Assembly: GCA_039566865.1 (NCBI GenBank)
Contig: CM076951.1
Location: 17,245,484-17,309,483 of the forward strand
Length of the DNA stretch: 64,000 nucleotides
Direction: 5' to 3'
Source: Aurelia coerulea
Lineage: Eukaryota; Cnidaria; Scyphozoa; Semaeostomeae; Ulmaridae
Shown one piece after another: positions 21,281 to 31,407 of this stretch. The notes under the pieces were generated by a model. That model searched no databases and was not told the DNA's origin. It was given only the letters and a program-made list of their open reading frames with translations. Both the position numbers and the translations under genes were made by a program. Position 1 is the first letter of the stretch; each line of letters opens with the position of its first letter.

Positions 21281-21546
21281 TCATGGCCTAAACACACGTG
21301 GGGCACTTCATCATTAAAAGCAGAAAATGGCCGATGGGAGAGAAAGAGAGAGAGGATTGTGTGACACCCTGTTACAAGTGAGTAATATTCTTGCTCAGTG
21401 TGGTAATCAACTGAGGGATTCTCCAGAAAGAAGTTTGGAACACCAGGGGGAAGATCTAACTTCCACTTGAAGAGAGGAAAGAGCAGTGCAGAACTTCAGG
21501 TAGGCCTATGCATAATTTTGAAGCAGTTATTATTTTATATTACTTA

Positions 21547-21855
21547 TGTCTCGTTCAATTCCTACCCTGACCAGCCCTCCCCCCGGGCAGCCCGGGGGTT
21601 AACAAAAATTCCTTGCTCAAATAACCGGGGGCCGGGGAAAAATTGATGGTCAAATGCCCGGGGGCCGGGCACTGAAAAAATTCTATATTCCCAGACACTG
21701 CATAAGCAAAAGCTTTCGTTCTTGCAAAATGCTGCTCAAATGCCGGGGGCCGGGGAAAAATGTACGGTCAAATGCCCGGGGGCCGGGAAAATTTGTTGTG
21801 CAAATGCCCGGGGCTGTCCTTGGGGGGGATGGTCAGGTAAGAATTGAACGAGACA
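21547..21855. mobile_element. Harbinger-like MITE with GC-rich internal minisatellite
   Basis: The termini TGTCTCGTTCAATTCCTACC and the inverse of TACC-like TAAGAATTGAACGAGACA form TIRs of about 35 bp. TTA on both sides (21544-21546 and 21856-21858) is a perfect three-base target duplication. The interior contains at least five copies of CAAATGCCCGGGGGCCGGG-type units, strikingly GC-rich against the AT-rich surroundings. No transposase is encoded. Confidence 0.8.
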
Positions 21856-22090
21856 TTACAGGCCCTCCTTCCCAGTCATTCTGAGTACAGGAAGGAAATG
21901 TATTCTTTTCATTGTTTAAACTTGCAGTTGTTTTTTAGTTGTTGTGTTGTTTAGACTTTCGCTGCATTCAAGAGTTATCCAAGAAAATAATTTAATTTCT
22001 CTTTCCCATTGCGAGTTAGAAATACAGTTGTGACAACATTGTCCTTAATACCTTTCCCATGGAAATCTTATTACACATTTTTGTTTTAAA

Positions 22091-22447
22091 ATGGCATTTC
22101 CCAGTCTTAGATCAAGAACTGTGCGACACGGTTCCCAAAGGGTTGTTCCCTTCCCCATAAAGAGCCAAGATACATCTCCATCTGCACATCAGCTAGAGGC
22201 ACTAGGACGTATTGGCCATGGCAAAAAGAAGATGAAGTTTGAGGACAAAAATGCGCCACATCAAAATTTCAGTGAAAAAATTGAAGAAAACTACCCACAG
22301 CTGAAATTGACTGGTGGTGGATACACATTGCTGCGAGCAAAAAGTGGAGGCCTAAACAGGCCACTTGTACCGCTACAATCTAGATGGTACGATGTGAAGA
22401 GCAACGAAGATGAGATTGTAGACGGTACGATCGATGGTACAATCTAG
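22091..22447 (+). CDS. Hypothetical protein fragment of a conserved unknown domain
   Basis: The frame starts with ATG in a good context (AAAATGG) and encodes a basic 118-residue protein ending in repeats. The stretch EENYPQLKLTGGGYTLLRAK resembles a small domain (P-x-L, GGF/Y-x-LLR) that I recall beside uncharacterised invertebrate transposon proteins, usually followed by a proline-rich segment and a GY motif. Here the frame dissolves after codon 95 into a degenerate GATGGTACGAT repeat (22383-22455), so the 3' part looks replaced or truncated. The function is unknown. It could be a first exon; no clear donor was found. Confidence 0.45.
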   Translation: MAFPSLRSRTVRHGSQRVVPFPIKSQDTSPSAHQLEALGRIGHGKKKMKFEDKNAPHQNFSEKIEENYPQLKLTGGGYTLLRAKSGGLNRPLVPLQSRWYDVKSNEDEIVDGTIDGTI

Positions 22448-22455
22448 ATGGTATG

Positions 22456-23052
22456 ATGAGAAGTAACAACGTCAGCTTGTATTTATGTAAGACCAATTCA
22501 AGCTAACTTGGATTGAAGTCAAAAGAAGGTTTGTATAATATTGTTAAATATTTTCACATGCTTCATTTTATTTTCATAATTTAGTTCTTTTAGAAGTTCT
22601 TTCAGGAAAATTTATATTTACATATACACAGCATTTGTGTAGGTTTGCTAGGTCATAGGTTTGTGTGATTCTGTGTAGTATGTCTACTTCCATTGTCCTA
22701 GCACAGTAATAATTTTCAAGTTGTTGATTTGATTGTCCAGTCATGCAAACAGAGAACTGGTAACACATTTGCAAAGATGTCTGGAGGAGACCTAAGAATA
22801 TGAGCCCATGGCGGCAGCTCCCCTTAATGTTGGGAAATTTTTCAAAGATCACCATTTTGAAAGATAACTGATTATGTAGTACTTTTCTTTTGATTTGTAA
22901 ATGCTTTTGCAACGTCCCCCTGAAAAGCAGTTCTCGTGGACTGACGGGGCTCTGTCTTCAAGAAAAATCCGGAAAAAATCTCTAAAAATCCTATTGTTTT
23001 AGAAATTATTGTACGCCTTTTTCGAAAGAGTGACACACCCCTCGCACAGGTC
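22456..23052. other. No recognised gene
   Basis: Two minus-strand frames (22574-22912 and 22872-23054) lack motifs and splice support. Nothing else stands out. Confidence 0.4.
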
Positions 23053-23305
23053 ACTCAAAATGTTTTGACATTCTACAGTAATAGCAACTGTTGGGAATTA
23101 TTTTTAGAGGAAATTATGTTATTTACTTGTTTTGAGATCTTACTAAGTAATTTGTGAGCTCTTTCTGCAAAACTAAATGAATTCTACATTTCCGACATTA
23201 AAAACATAAGAAACACATAGGAAACGTTTGGTAATAAAATGGCTTGAAAATTTAAGAAACTGCCTTCCAGCACAAGACCATAGTTCTTAGCTAAAAAATG
23301 TCTTC
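23053..23305 (+). mobile_element. MITE-A, partial copy
   Basis: The right two thirds of MITE-A are recognisable: the AATAGCAACTGTT, TTATGTTATTTACTTG and ATAAGAAACACATAGGAAACG blocks match 18660-18800. The left end is missing and the copy is diverged. Confidence 0.65.
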
Positions 23306-23334
23306 TAAATTTAATTTTATTTCGATGAATTATA

Positions 23335-23730
23335 AAATGTTTGTGATGTCCGTGATGTCCGCGTTTTAGGTTTTTCCCTATGTGAAAACCTAAAGCGCGG
23401 ACATTGATTTCGCGGACATGAAGAAAATTGCCAACAACTATCTCTCAGCGAGTCTCCGTGAAGCGGTGTGCATAACGATTGTGCAAGGGTGGTTATCAAC
23501 ACTTTATTTTGAAGAATTAGAAAATGTCCTCGATGTCCGCGTTTTAGGTTTTGCCCTATGTAAAAACCTAAAACGCGGACATTGTGTTCGCGGACATGAA
23601 GAAAATCGCCAACAACTAACTCTCCGTGACTTTCCGTGACTCTCTGTGAAGGGGTGTGCATAAAGATCGTGGAAACGTGGTTATCAACACTTTATTTCAA
23701 AGAATTGGAAAATGTCCGCGATGTCCGATA
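23335..23730 (+). repeat. Tandem satellite (178-188 bp) with a perfect hairpin in each unit
   Basis: GATGTCCGCG landmarks at 23354, 23532 and 23720 (the last truncated to GATGTCCG) define two full units and part of a third. Each full unit holds a stem-loop (23355-23404 and 23533-23582) in which ATGTCCGCGTTTTAGGTTTT pairs with its inverse across a loop of about 10 bases. The second hairpin keeps pairing despite base changes in the unit. The unit bodies share ACATGAAGAAAAT, GCCAACAACTA and GGTTATCAACACTTTATTT. Confidence 0.85.
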
Positions 23731-23739
23731 GCAGTCAAC

Positions 23740-25080
23740 CATGCTCTAAGCACTGTTTATTCCAGACATATTGGACCTGAATAACAATAAAAAACAAAGT
23801 TAGCTTTCAATTAGCTCATCAACGGCAGTCAATTGCAAAAAAGGCAAAACTCGATGTCTCCACATTGGCTACCATTCAGGCAAACTTCAATTTTCTGTCT
23901 GCCATATAACATATTAAACAGCAAAGGATAACTAGAAACAAATATCATGTTCAGTTGCATATCATTTGAGGCTCACTCTTCCCTACTTTTTACGTTATTG
24001 TCGATTGAGTTTGCCAAAAAACCCATACTTGATCCTCTCCTCATATTTGAACCCCTTGTATTGTGGTCAAGGCAGGCTCGAAAGTTTGCTCTATCTGCCG
24101 TCAGCATAAAATCAAATGACCCAACACAAAACACGAAAGAAGAACAAATAATACATTCATGCACAAATTCTCACCATGTGATTGTAGAAGCTCTCCCAGG
24201 TGTCCTTTAAGTTGAATATTTCGTCTCCCAACAAGCCGTAATTGATGCTTCAATCCTGCCATCATCGCCGCTTGCAGCAGGTGAGAGGGCCTAAATCATC
24301 GTCAACACCACAACAGCTTTTAACCGGCTACAGCACTCCATTGCATTCATTTTATGTCATCTTGTGGTCCCTTGTTGCTACTGAGGCAATTGCAATTCAA
24401 TCTATCTCCGAAATTGCGACAAAACATGCAATAATATTCACTTTTCCACACGCCACCTTGTCAGCCTGCAAGCTTCCTTCCAGTCATTTATTGTGTGTTT
24501 TTCAGAGGGATGAATTGAATTGAACGCTGTATAAATCACATTGCGTCACTCGCCCCAGGCTCTTTTCGCAAGACCATGGGGTAAAAACACCCAAAAAAAA
24601 TGGCATTTCTCGTCTCCAAAATTAAGAAATATTTATGGCAATCGATTCTACGATGATTTTGCCATCAGGAACCATCCTAGCTGGCGAAAATTTGATTTCG
24701 TCCAAAAATAGTTAAGTGGCACTTTAAAAGCTTTTTAGCAATTCTCAATAGTACTAGAGATTCTTAAATTTTTCGCAATCCTAGTACCCTTTTCTTATGA
24801 ACCAGCTTCTTATATAAAAAACATGTATTTAAATTTGAAGTTAAGACACTTTTCAGTCTTTAGTTTTGAGTTGAAAAGTGTTTTGGACATGCAGCCTATT
24901 TGTATTACCAACTCAAGAAATACCAAAGAGAAGAATTGTTCTTCTCTGTAGGCCTAATTGTCCGAGCTCAAAGCAAAACCTTTATTAGTGGCTCTCTGCG
25001 AATTAAGAAATGTTTCTTTAACTCCCCTGATCTTGACAAAGGCTCTCCAAAAAATTGCGGTGTTTTAGCTGCAAAAGATA
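23740..25080. other. No recognised gene
   Basis: Short plus-strand frames at 23947-24210 and 24242-24523 have no motif. A possible donor (GCAGCAG/GTGAGAG at about 24281) is noted without a convincing exon. A fragment at about 24780-24825 vaguely recalls MITE-A ends. Confidence 0.4.
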
Positions 25081-25094
25081 GAAAATCTGAACTT

Positions 25095-25195
25095 TTTTTT
25101 CCGAACTCGCAACTTGCATTTTAAATGTACCAACTCGCGCTTTTCACTATTTACTCGCAACTCGCAGAAAGCACCAACTCGCAACTCGCACTTTA
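25095..25195 (+). repeat. Degenerate (CAACTCGCA)n array
   Basis: The motif (C)AACTCGCA(A)CT recurs about eight times with A/T-rich spacers. Both strands are open because of the composition; no gene is called. Confidence 0.7.
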
Positions 25196-26900
25196 CTAAT
25201 CCACATCGTATATGCCCAAGGGAACATAAAAAATGCTCATTCGTGCTTGGCTTGGTGTACTTTTGTAAATGCATTTTTACTGAAGAAAAATATTCCTTGG
25301 TGACTATGTTCATTAATTTGTTTGTTAGTTTTCAGTTTTTTACGTTCTTTTCAAACGGGTACCCAAAGGACCGATCCTTGTCCAAAAATGTCTTTGACTA
25401 AGGAGATTCCCCTAACCAGCGCGTTAGCAGTTTAGGCCAAAACCCAAAAGCTCTGGTTTGTAGATGGACGCAACTTTTGGCTTTCAATATTAATATTTCA
25501 ACTCTCGATGCGCCAATATCAACAAACGAGGTGTTAATCTTCAAGTTAACTATTGAAGAGTACTTCAGACTTATTTGGGATCGATTCGACTTATACTCTC
25601 ATCGCTAGCCCCCATCAAATCTGTTACCTTTTTCTTGGGACACCCGGTATATATGTTCCAGTCCATGACAGCGACTTCGATCTAAGTCACACAGCCCCTG
25701 TAGGCAAATTTTGTGACAAACATTTAATGTTGCTACTGAGCTACAAATATGTAAAATGTACCGTTGAAGAGGGCCTAACCATAGCAACAAATATATATAT
25801 TTATATATAGGTATACTTCTTAGGTCGGTATTAGCAGCATCTTAACGGCAAAGCAGCTACAGCTAAACCTAAAATCAGAAGTATCTATCCCCCTTACAGC
25901 GGACACCTTTCCTTTAGTTGTTTAGTAATAAATTTGGCAAATTGATGGATAAGAATTGCACTGTTTAGCAGTTTAAGCTCTCTCCCTTCGTCGGAAGTTT
26001 TAACCACATGGGAAACTTGTCTGGTGCCCCCATTGCATGGAAGCAGCCCATCCGAGGTATAATAACGTATAGACCCAGATGTAACATATAAGGGTATCGG
26101 CTCATCAAAGCAATCTTGAGAAGACCTAAAAATAGCAGAAAACATCGCTAAAATAGCACAATAGGCAAAATAGCAGGTTCAAAGATATGTTAAAGGAAGG
26201 CAGGTAAAGTTGTAAAAATTGATCGATTGTATCTTACTTACGTGTATGCTGCTTTGCTTTTAAAGTTCTTTAGCAATATTGAACTGTTCTCTAGCAGTTG
26301 AACTGACATGTCCAAGAAATCTCCATTTGCCCCTGTACTTTCAATGGAGGACTTGTAATTCTGAAACAGTAAATAGGAAGATTTGTCCAGGCTATTGTTC
26401 ATATTTGTATTTGATTTTAAACCCTAGAAATAGATACGTTCTGTTGCAATCGATGACCAGCACAATATCGATATTATGCCAGTTGTCGTTAATTTGTTGA
26501 AATTTTGCCATTGAGAATTAAAAACATGAGCAATGTGGAACCAGCTCGTCTTGTTGCTTGTTTACCTACCTTTCAAACATTGACGATTGTAAATGAATAA
26601 TGCAACTTAACACTCTAACGCAACTAAGAAATAATCCAAGCAAAGCTCCAGGTGTAGCACTGTGTTGCTATGCACAGTTCAGTACAGAATTCGTTCTGAC
26701 AAAGTCAAGAAGGTTGTAATCTTTTAAAACGCAGAAATGTGCTAATGGCTTTGGGTACACTGCTTGTGCAATTTGCGTTTCTTGGACTTATGGAAAGAAA
26801 TAGACACAAATGATACAGTCAATAAGCTATCACTACCATGCAATGTTTGTACATACAGTGCCACTTGAAGTTCAGTAGAGGGAGAAAGAGTACAGTATAC
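25196..26900. other. No confident gene; one lone mariner-type end
   Basis: At 25626-25647 the sequence CTTTTTCTTGGGACACCCGG followed by TA is the right end of a GTGTCCC-type MITE; no left end is visible. The minus-strand frame at 25894-26145 (83 codons, RSSQDCFDEPIPLYVTSGSI) lies downstream of P-like gene 2 on its strand and could be a 3' exon, but no splice sites or homology support it. Confidence 0.4.
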
Positions 26901-26904
26901 ACTA

Positions 26905-27195
26905 TCATAGTTCAGTATATAATCTTGTGTGTATCATGAACGAATGCATTAGCTCTTTCATCTTCGGTGATAAAATGTCATCTGCCAAACGATTCCTCAT
27001 ACGAGAAGCTGGAGTAAGATTGAAGTGTTCATTTGTTAGTTTTTGGTACGTTCGTATTCCATTTTGGCAATCGTGCTCAAAGCTGGATCTCCAGTGACAC
27101 CACAAGATTTCTTTTCCATTATTGATTAAATGTCGCGTGGACTTTCCAGTTGCTGTACTCTTCTCCAAGTTTTTTCGCAGCTTTTTAAAATTGTG
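26905..27195 (-). CDS. P-like gene 2: exon with H-x2-K of the catalytic core and GTP-binding-like region
   Basis: The acceptor CTCAACAG opens HNFKKLRKNLEKSTATGKST directly after the preceding exon's MMDPS, so the junction rebuilds the D-P-S-H-x2-K-x2-RKN pattern of the second catalytic region of P-like transposases. The exon then reads INNGKEILWCHWRSSFEHDC, TYQKLTNEHFNLTPASRMRN and LADDILSPKMKELMH, the typical K-L-T-x2-H, MRN-x-LA signature that follows the catalytic Asp in this family (TNP-like GTP-binding insertion). The frame ends at TGA 26905 without a clear donor, so the C-terminal third, including the catalytic Glu, is missing or decayed. A 25-bp tandem duplication (TTGTGCTGTTGAGTATAAT twice) sits at the acceptor. 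Confidence 0.75.
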   Translation of the reverse strand, partial: HNFKKLRKNLEKSTATGKSTRHLINNGKEILWCHWRSSFEHDCQNGIRTYQKLTNEHFNLTPASRMRNRLADDILSPKMKELMHSFMIHTRLYTEL

Positions 27196-27240
27196 CTGTT
27201 GAGTATAATGAAAATTGTGCTGTTGAGTATAATTTAATTT

Positions 27241-27280
27241 TGTGATTTTTCAAATAGGAGTACTTTTTCGGGACACCAGG
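27241..27280. mobile_element. mariner-like MITE end (truncated)
   Basis: The reverse complement, CCTGGTGTCCCGAAAAAGTA and about 20 more bases, matches the left terminus of 19556-20098. TA follows at 27281-27282. Only about 40 bases survive, in an intron of P-like gene 2. Confidence 0.7.
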
Positions 27281-27283
27281 TAT

Positions 27284-27442
27284 AATAGACGATTACGCTA
27301 AAGATGGCGGTGGGGAACTTTTTACCAAGATGCATTGCATTCGAATAACGAATCTTTAACGATTCTATAGGTATTCGATTAAAGAACGCAGTGCATCTTG
27401 GTAAAAAGTTCCTCGCCGCCATCTTTAGCGTAATCGTCTATT
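27284..27442. mobile_element. Palindromic hairpin MITE (159 bp)
   Basis: The two halves are inverted over about 60 bases (AATAGACGATTACGCTAAAG ... GGAACTTTTTACCAAGATGC) with few mismatches, leaving a short AT-rich centre. The whole element could fold into one long hairpin. It lies in the intron between the two catalytic exons of P-like gene 2. A half copy is at 36947-37000. Confidence 0.85.
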
Positions 27443-27481
27443 GGCGATTGTAGAATCAATGTATGTAACAAACATGATTAC

Positions 27482-27798
27482 GGAAGGGTCCATCATAAAC
27501 ACATGGTTTTCACTGTTGATAGGGTTTACGGTGACAACATTTTTGCTTAGTGCATTCTCCTCTGAAGCAAAATGCAGGAAGATAAATGTCCGATTGCACT
27601 GGCCACCATCGCACAGTGCCATGTGAGCATTGAACCCATTGTGGAGCAAAGCAGCAGCGCCATCCCAATATATATCAGCCAGAAGTGGTCTTGTTAGATT
27701 CGCAGTAGGGTAGTAAGCATATGGGTACTGAAAATGTCCCTCGCAACTGTGAAACACAAACTGAAGAATGTGAGTCGCAATTTCTGTGTCTTGTTTGC
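27482..27798 (-). CDS. P-like gene 2: RNase H-fold exon ending at the second catalytic Asp
   Basis: The acceptor TTCTAG and donor TTCC/GTAATC bound 106 codons with ILQFVFHSCEGHFQYPYAYY, ALCDGGQCNRTFIFLHF and NHVFMMDPS. Every landmark of gene 1's exon at 12455-12769 is present (LQF-F, F-P, DG-x2-NR, FMDP), but the sequences are strongly diverged, so the genes are old paralogues. The phase-0 junction to 27195 is exact. Confidence 0.75.
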
Positions 27799-27922
27799 CT
27801 AGAACGAAGAGGCATATGTTAATACTACCTAAAAGAATTGTTGAACCCAGCTCCTTTGGTTCGGTTTTAAACGTTGTTACATCGGTCAATTTCGAAATAA
27901 ACTTGGAAAACGTGTGAGACAA

Positions 27923-28640
27923 TCATTGCTGAAATGTCAAGGACACACAAGAGTGGTATGTTGTTAAATGTAATTAAGGAGGAATACTCCCCTAGGTAAA
28001 AAAACACTGAAATTAAGCATATATTTTTGTTTCAATCACCATCATCAATAACCTTTTTGGTAGACTTATTATCTAGAGCCTCTAGTTTCACTGCCCTCTC
28101 TGACTTGATGATGGCCATGGGGTGGTCAATGTATTTCGCTCCCCATGGTATCGTCCCCGTAGTGATTCATAGTAATTAGAAAAGTATGGTAGAATGTAAG
28201 ATTTTAATATGAATAAAAGAAAAAAAATGATGGCGCTTCGGCCATGAGTGGAGCGACAACGGCAACAACAACAATTCAATAAGATGAGCTTAACTAGAGG
28301 GTCCTTATGTACAGAGGTTAGCAATGCTCAATATAGAAAAAATATGTATCCCAGCAAAATGAAAAACTTATAAACTAAATCATATAAAAGGTGATAGGGG
28401 CAGCATCTAAGAATGAATTGAAAACGTTAACTGTAGGTATTTTTACATACAGGCAAGAACTGTCAGTTCAGTGTTATCTGGCTAGAGTTTCCCCAATATG
28501 GTGGGCATGGACGAGGTGGATAAGGTGCAATGCTAGGACAGATATTGCGGCACGGCATTATCATTAGAGATGTGTATTTGTTCTATATATAGCTGCTCTA
28601 TTATGTATGAAGGCAAGCAAATTATTTCCTACCTTTTTGA
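27923..28640. other. Intronic or intergenic, no gene seen
   Basis: AT-rich sequence with a small CAACAA tract near 28257-28275. It lies between exons of P-like gene 2. Confidence 0.5.
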
Positions 28641-28735
28641 ATCAAATGGACTGAGTTGGTAAAATTACCCATGTCAACAAGGCCCGTAATTTCAAACTCG
28701 TCTCCAATTTTCTTCATCTCCAAGTTTCCCTAAAA
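28641..28735 (-). CDS. P-like gene 2: small exon after the first catalytic Asp
   Basis: The minus-strand peptide NLEMKKIGDEFEITGLVDMG followed by a short polar tail corresponds to DLQMKQEKGTMKLVAIYLG in gene 1, the beta strand following the first Asp. In gene 2 this is a separate exon; in gene 1 it is fused to the DEM exon. The boundaries are approximate (acceptor near 28736, donor near 28636). Confidence 0.6.
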
Positions 28736-29185
28736 TTGAAAAAAAAAACATTTGAATCCCTCGGTATGTGTTGATAGTAACTCTTCTTATCAGAAAGCAT
28801 TGTGTATGAATGCAAAAAACAATTTGCTGGTGGATACAATGAGTTCTGTTAATCAAACTGTACTTGAAAAATGTTGTTCGTTCGATTCGGCGTCTTTCGT
28901 TGGAGAGCAGCAACAATTGCTAATGCATGCGTACAGAACCTGTAAATCTCTTAAGTCATAGCTGATTCGGAAGTGTATTTTAAAGGTTCCCATTTTTTTT
29001 AAATCCCAATTTTGAATTATTCAAAGAAATTATAACAAGAGAGCACATACAATGCTTGTAGTATTAGATGTTCTCCATCAAATTTTTAGTTTGATGAGAG
29101 TCTAATTCGAATACAGAAACGTATACCAATGCAGCATTGACAATTCGCAGATGAAGAGTGAACCAAGGATTTGAATCATTCTCAC

Positions 29186-29426
29186 CTGAATACTCATTTC
29201 GTTGAAGACAATGAAGCCATGATAGCCAGTTTCTGGAATCTTTCTTTTTCGTGCATTCTCTTTCATGCTCTCCATCACTTCGTCTCGAATTCCAGGATAC
29301 TGCAGGACACTATTCTTCTTCATTTGAAGCGTACGGCTAGATGGAAGTTTAAAGAACCCAGTGTTTCTCAGCTCTTCATAACCTTGTTTCAATCTGTTCC
29401 ATAATCTTAAACAAGCCTCGATAATT
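29186..29426 (-). CDS. P-like gene 2: exon with DEM-equivalent motif
   Basis: The acceptor TTCCTTCCAG and donor ATTCAG/GTGAGA bound an 80-codon exon reading IIEACLRLWNRLKQGYEELR, FFKLPSSRTLQMKKN and GYHGFIVFNEMSIQ. The alignment with gene 1 (WNR, L-P-S-x-R, DEMAIQ) is clear, but the first catalytic aspartate is replaced by asparagine (FNEMS instead of LDEMA), so this copy should be catalytically dead even before truncation. The start phase matches gene 1 (phase 2). Confidence 0.75.
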
Positions 29427-29539
29427 CTGGAAGGAAATTATCAAACATGACTTTGTGTAGGAGAGGAAGGGAACCTCAATGTGTCGAGGGTACCTATGGC
29501 AGTGCCGCTCATAAGTCACATGCCTTGCATAAAAAAATT

Positions 29540-29595
29540 ACAAGAATTCTTAAGAATTCTTAGGAATTCTTAAGAATTCTTAGGAATTCTTTAAA
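29540..29595 (+). repeat. (GAATTCTTAA/GG)n tandem repeat
   Basis: About five AAGAATTCTTA(A/G)G units. Each is itself palindromic around GAATTC, so the tract can form many small hairpins. Confidence 0.85.
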
Positions 29596-30046
29596 CTGCG
29601 TAAAATTTACAAGAACTCTTCCCAATTTCAGTGGTATGAAGGATTGCAAAAGTTTTTAACAAGTATCACCCCGGTATTCTTAAAATCTTATAATTTCTTA
29701 AGAATTCTCAAACATTTTCGCAAAGAAAGCCTTGTTCGTCCTACGCCTGTGCCATATGGGTAGCTTGAATGGTTGAACATTCCCTAAACATGGATGGGTG
29801 AGGCTTGTGCAAGAAACGCAACTTTTTGAAAGACAATATTAAAAAATATGGAAACTGTCTTGTAAACAATAGCCAACAGTGAAACAATGTTTTTAATGTT
29901 CCGGTACCTACTGTTTCTTTCTGAAAAGTCATACATGAAAAGGTTTTTGGGAACAGGTCATTAACTCTTGCTGGGGGGGGGATACAAGACATACATTACA
30001 AGTATATGGTGACTATGCTGACTTACAAGTGACTACTTTATGTCAC

Positions 30047-30495
30047 TCTCTTGGCTTCTTTTTCGAGGCGGACCTTATCTTTGGCATATTTCTCCCTTCT
30101 TTCCGCATTATATCGCTTTCTTTGCTGATCAGCTAGCCTCAATCGCAGTTGGTCGGCATTTAGGTGACATATAGCAATGGAACTGTTACTTTTTTCACCA
30201 GCTGACACATTCCGGTATCTCCATAGTTTCACACGCAGCATGGCATCCAAATTCTGACAACTGGGACAGGTTTTCTTGCTTGCAGTGCTGGATATGAGCC
30301 CAAGACACTCATTTGAAAAATATACCTTCTTCTTGTCATCTGGTTTGGAAGCAGCCCAAACATATCGGGATCTACCTTTAACCGTACCATCTGCACCAAA
30401 AATCTCAGGCTCAAAAGGCTGGTATTGGACATTTGATATCCCCAGGCATAAACATTTGCTTTCAACAGCAAGGAGCAAGGCCTCGACTGACGACA
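30047..30495 (-). CDS. P-like gene 2: C-x2-C / coiled-coil exon, distal part
   Basis: The minus-strand frame reads LSSVEALLLAVESKCLCLGI, SRYVWAASKPDDKKKVYF, LGLISSTASKKTCPSCQNL and a long K/R/E-rich helix (LADQQRKRYNAERREKYAKD), ending near a GTGACA donor. The TCPSC pair and helix correspond to gene 1's CCNC region and coiled coil. The exon is cut at 30495/30496 by a composite insertion; the N-terminal remainder appears at 32332-32430 in a compatible context. Confidence 0.6.
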
Positions 30496-30959
30496 ACTGT
30501 AATCCACGGGTCACCAGGTCATGTAATCGGCGGGTCACGTTAGATCCTCCGCGGGTCACCATATTTGCGGTCAGTGGCCGAGTGGCTATAGCTGCGAGCA
30601 TTCCTACACAAACTGGTCCGTAAAAGCATAGAGGAGGTAAAAGGTACTGTTGTTTAGAAACAAGAAACAAACGTCGTCATCCGATTGTCGCTGGAAAGAT
30701 TGCCGTTGTCGTTGGAAAGAAACATGGTGCCGAATGGGGCAATAAGGTGAGTCATGATTCACTATTTTCTTTCATAAACAACTTGCAAGTCTCTCAACCA
30801 AAACAAAAAATTTTTGGCCTTGATAAAGGTAGTACTGTGATGTTTCCCTCGAGGGGCATTTCATTCCCAAAAAATATCGTACACCTTTGGAAAAAATTCT
30901 TTTATTTTCTAGAAAAATCATCACAAATCTGTAAAAATCCTTTGCTCTCAAAAAATCTC

Positions 30960-31273
30960 GTACGATTTACGATTACGAACACTGTGATTTTGACTGAGCA
31001 GTCCTTTCAATTCGAAGCAAAGGAGGCCGACACAGATAACTTCATAAATCAGCGGTAACTAGATTAACTAGTAATAGTATAATGCACAGGACATTCTAAA
31101 GAGATATTTGCTTTCAGTGTTTCGTGTGTTTCAGACTTGGATGATAATAGATTTGCTTCTTTTTGTCTTACTCAATAACTCAAGGTCAAATTCCAATCTC
31201 ATGCAGTGTGACACATGGAAAAAGTCCATTATCTGCCTTGGTATCAATTAATGGTTTCTAACCTTGGTCTCTA
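30960..31273. repeat. Dispersed repeat, copy 2
   Basis: Same orientation and length as 84-397 with about four substitutions. It is nested inside the composite insertion in P-like gene 2. Confidence 0.85.
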
Positions 31274-31407
31274 ACGACTTGCATGAATTCTTTAAATTCT
31301 TTCAAAGAGCATCATGCGTGGGCATACACAGACCAGTATATGCAAGAATGCTCGTAGCTATAGCCGCTTGGCCACCAGCCGCAAATATAGTGACCCGTGG
31401 ATTACAA

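Noticed and set aside
23355..23582. Hairpins as microRNA precursors
   Set aside because: The stems are only about 20 bp with 10-base loops, and the units are tandem satellite copies; no independent evidence for processing.
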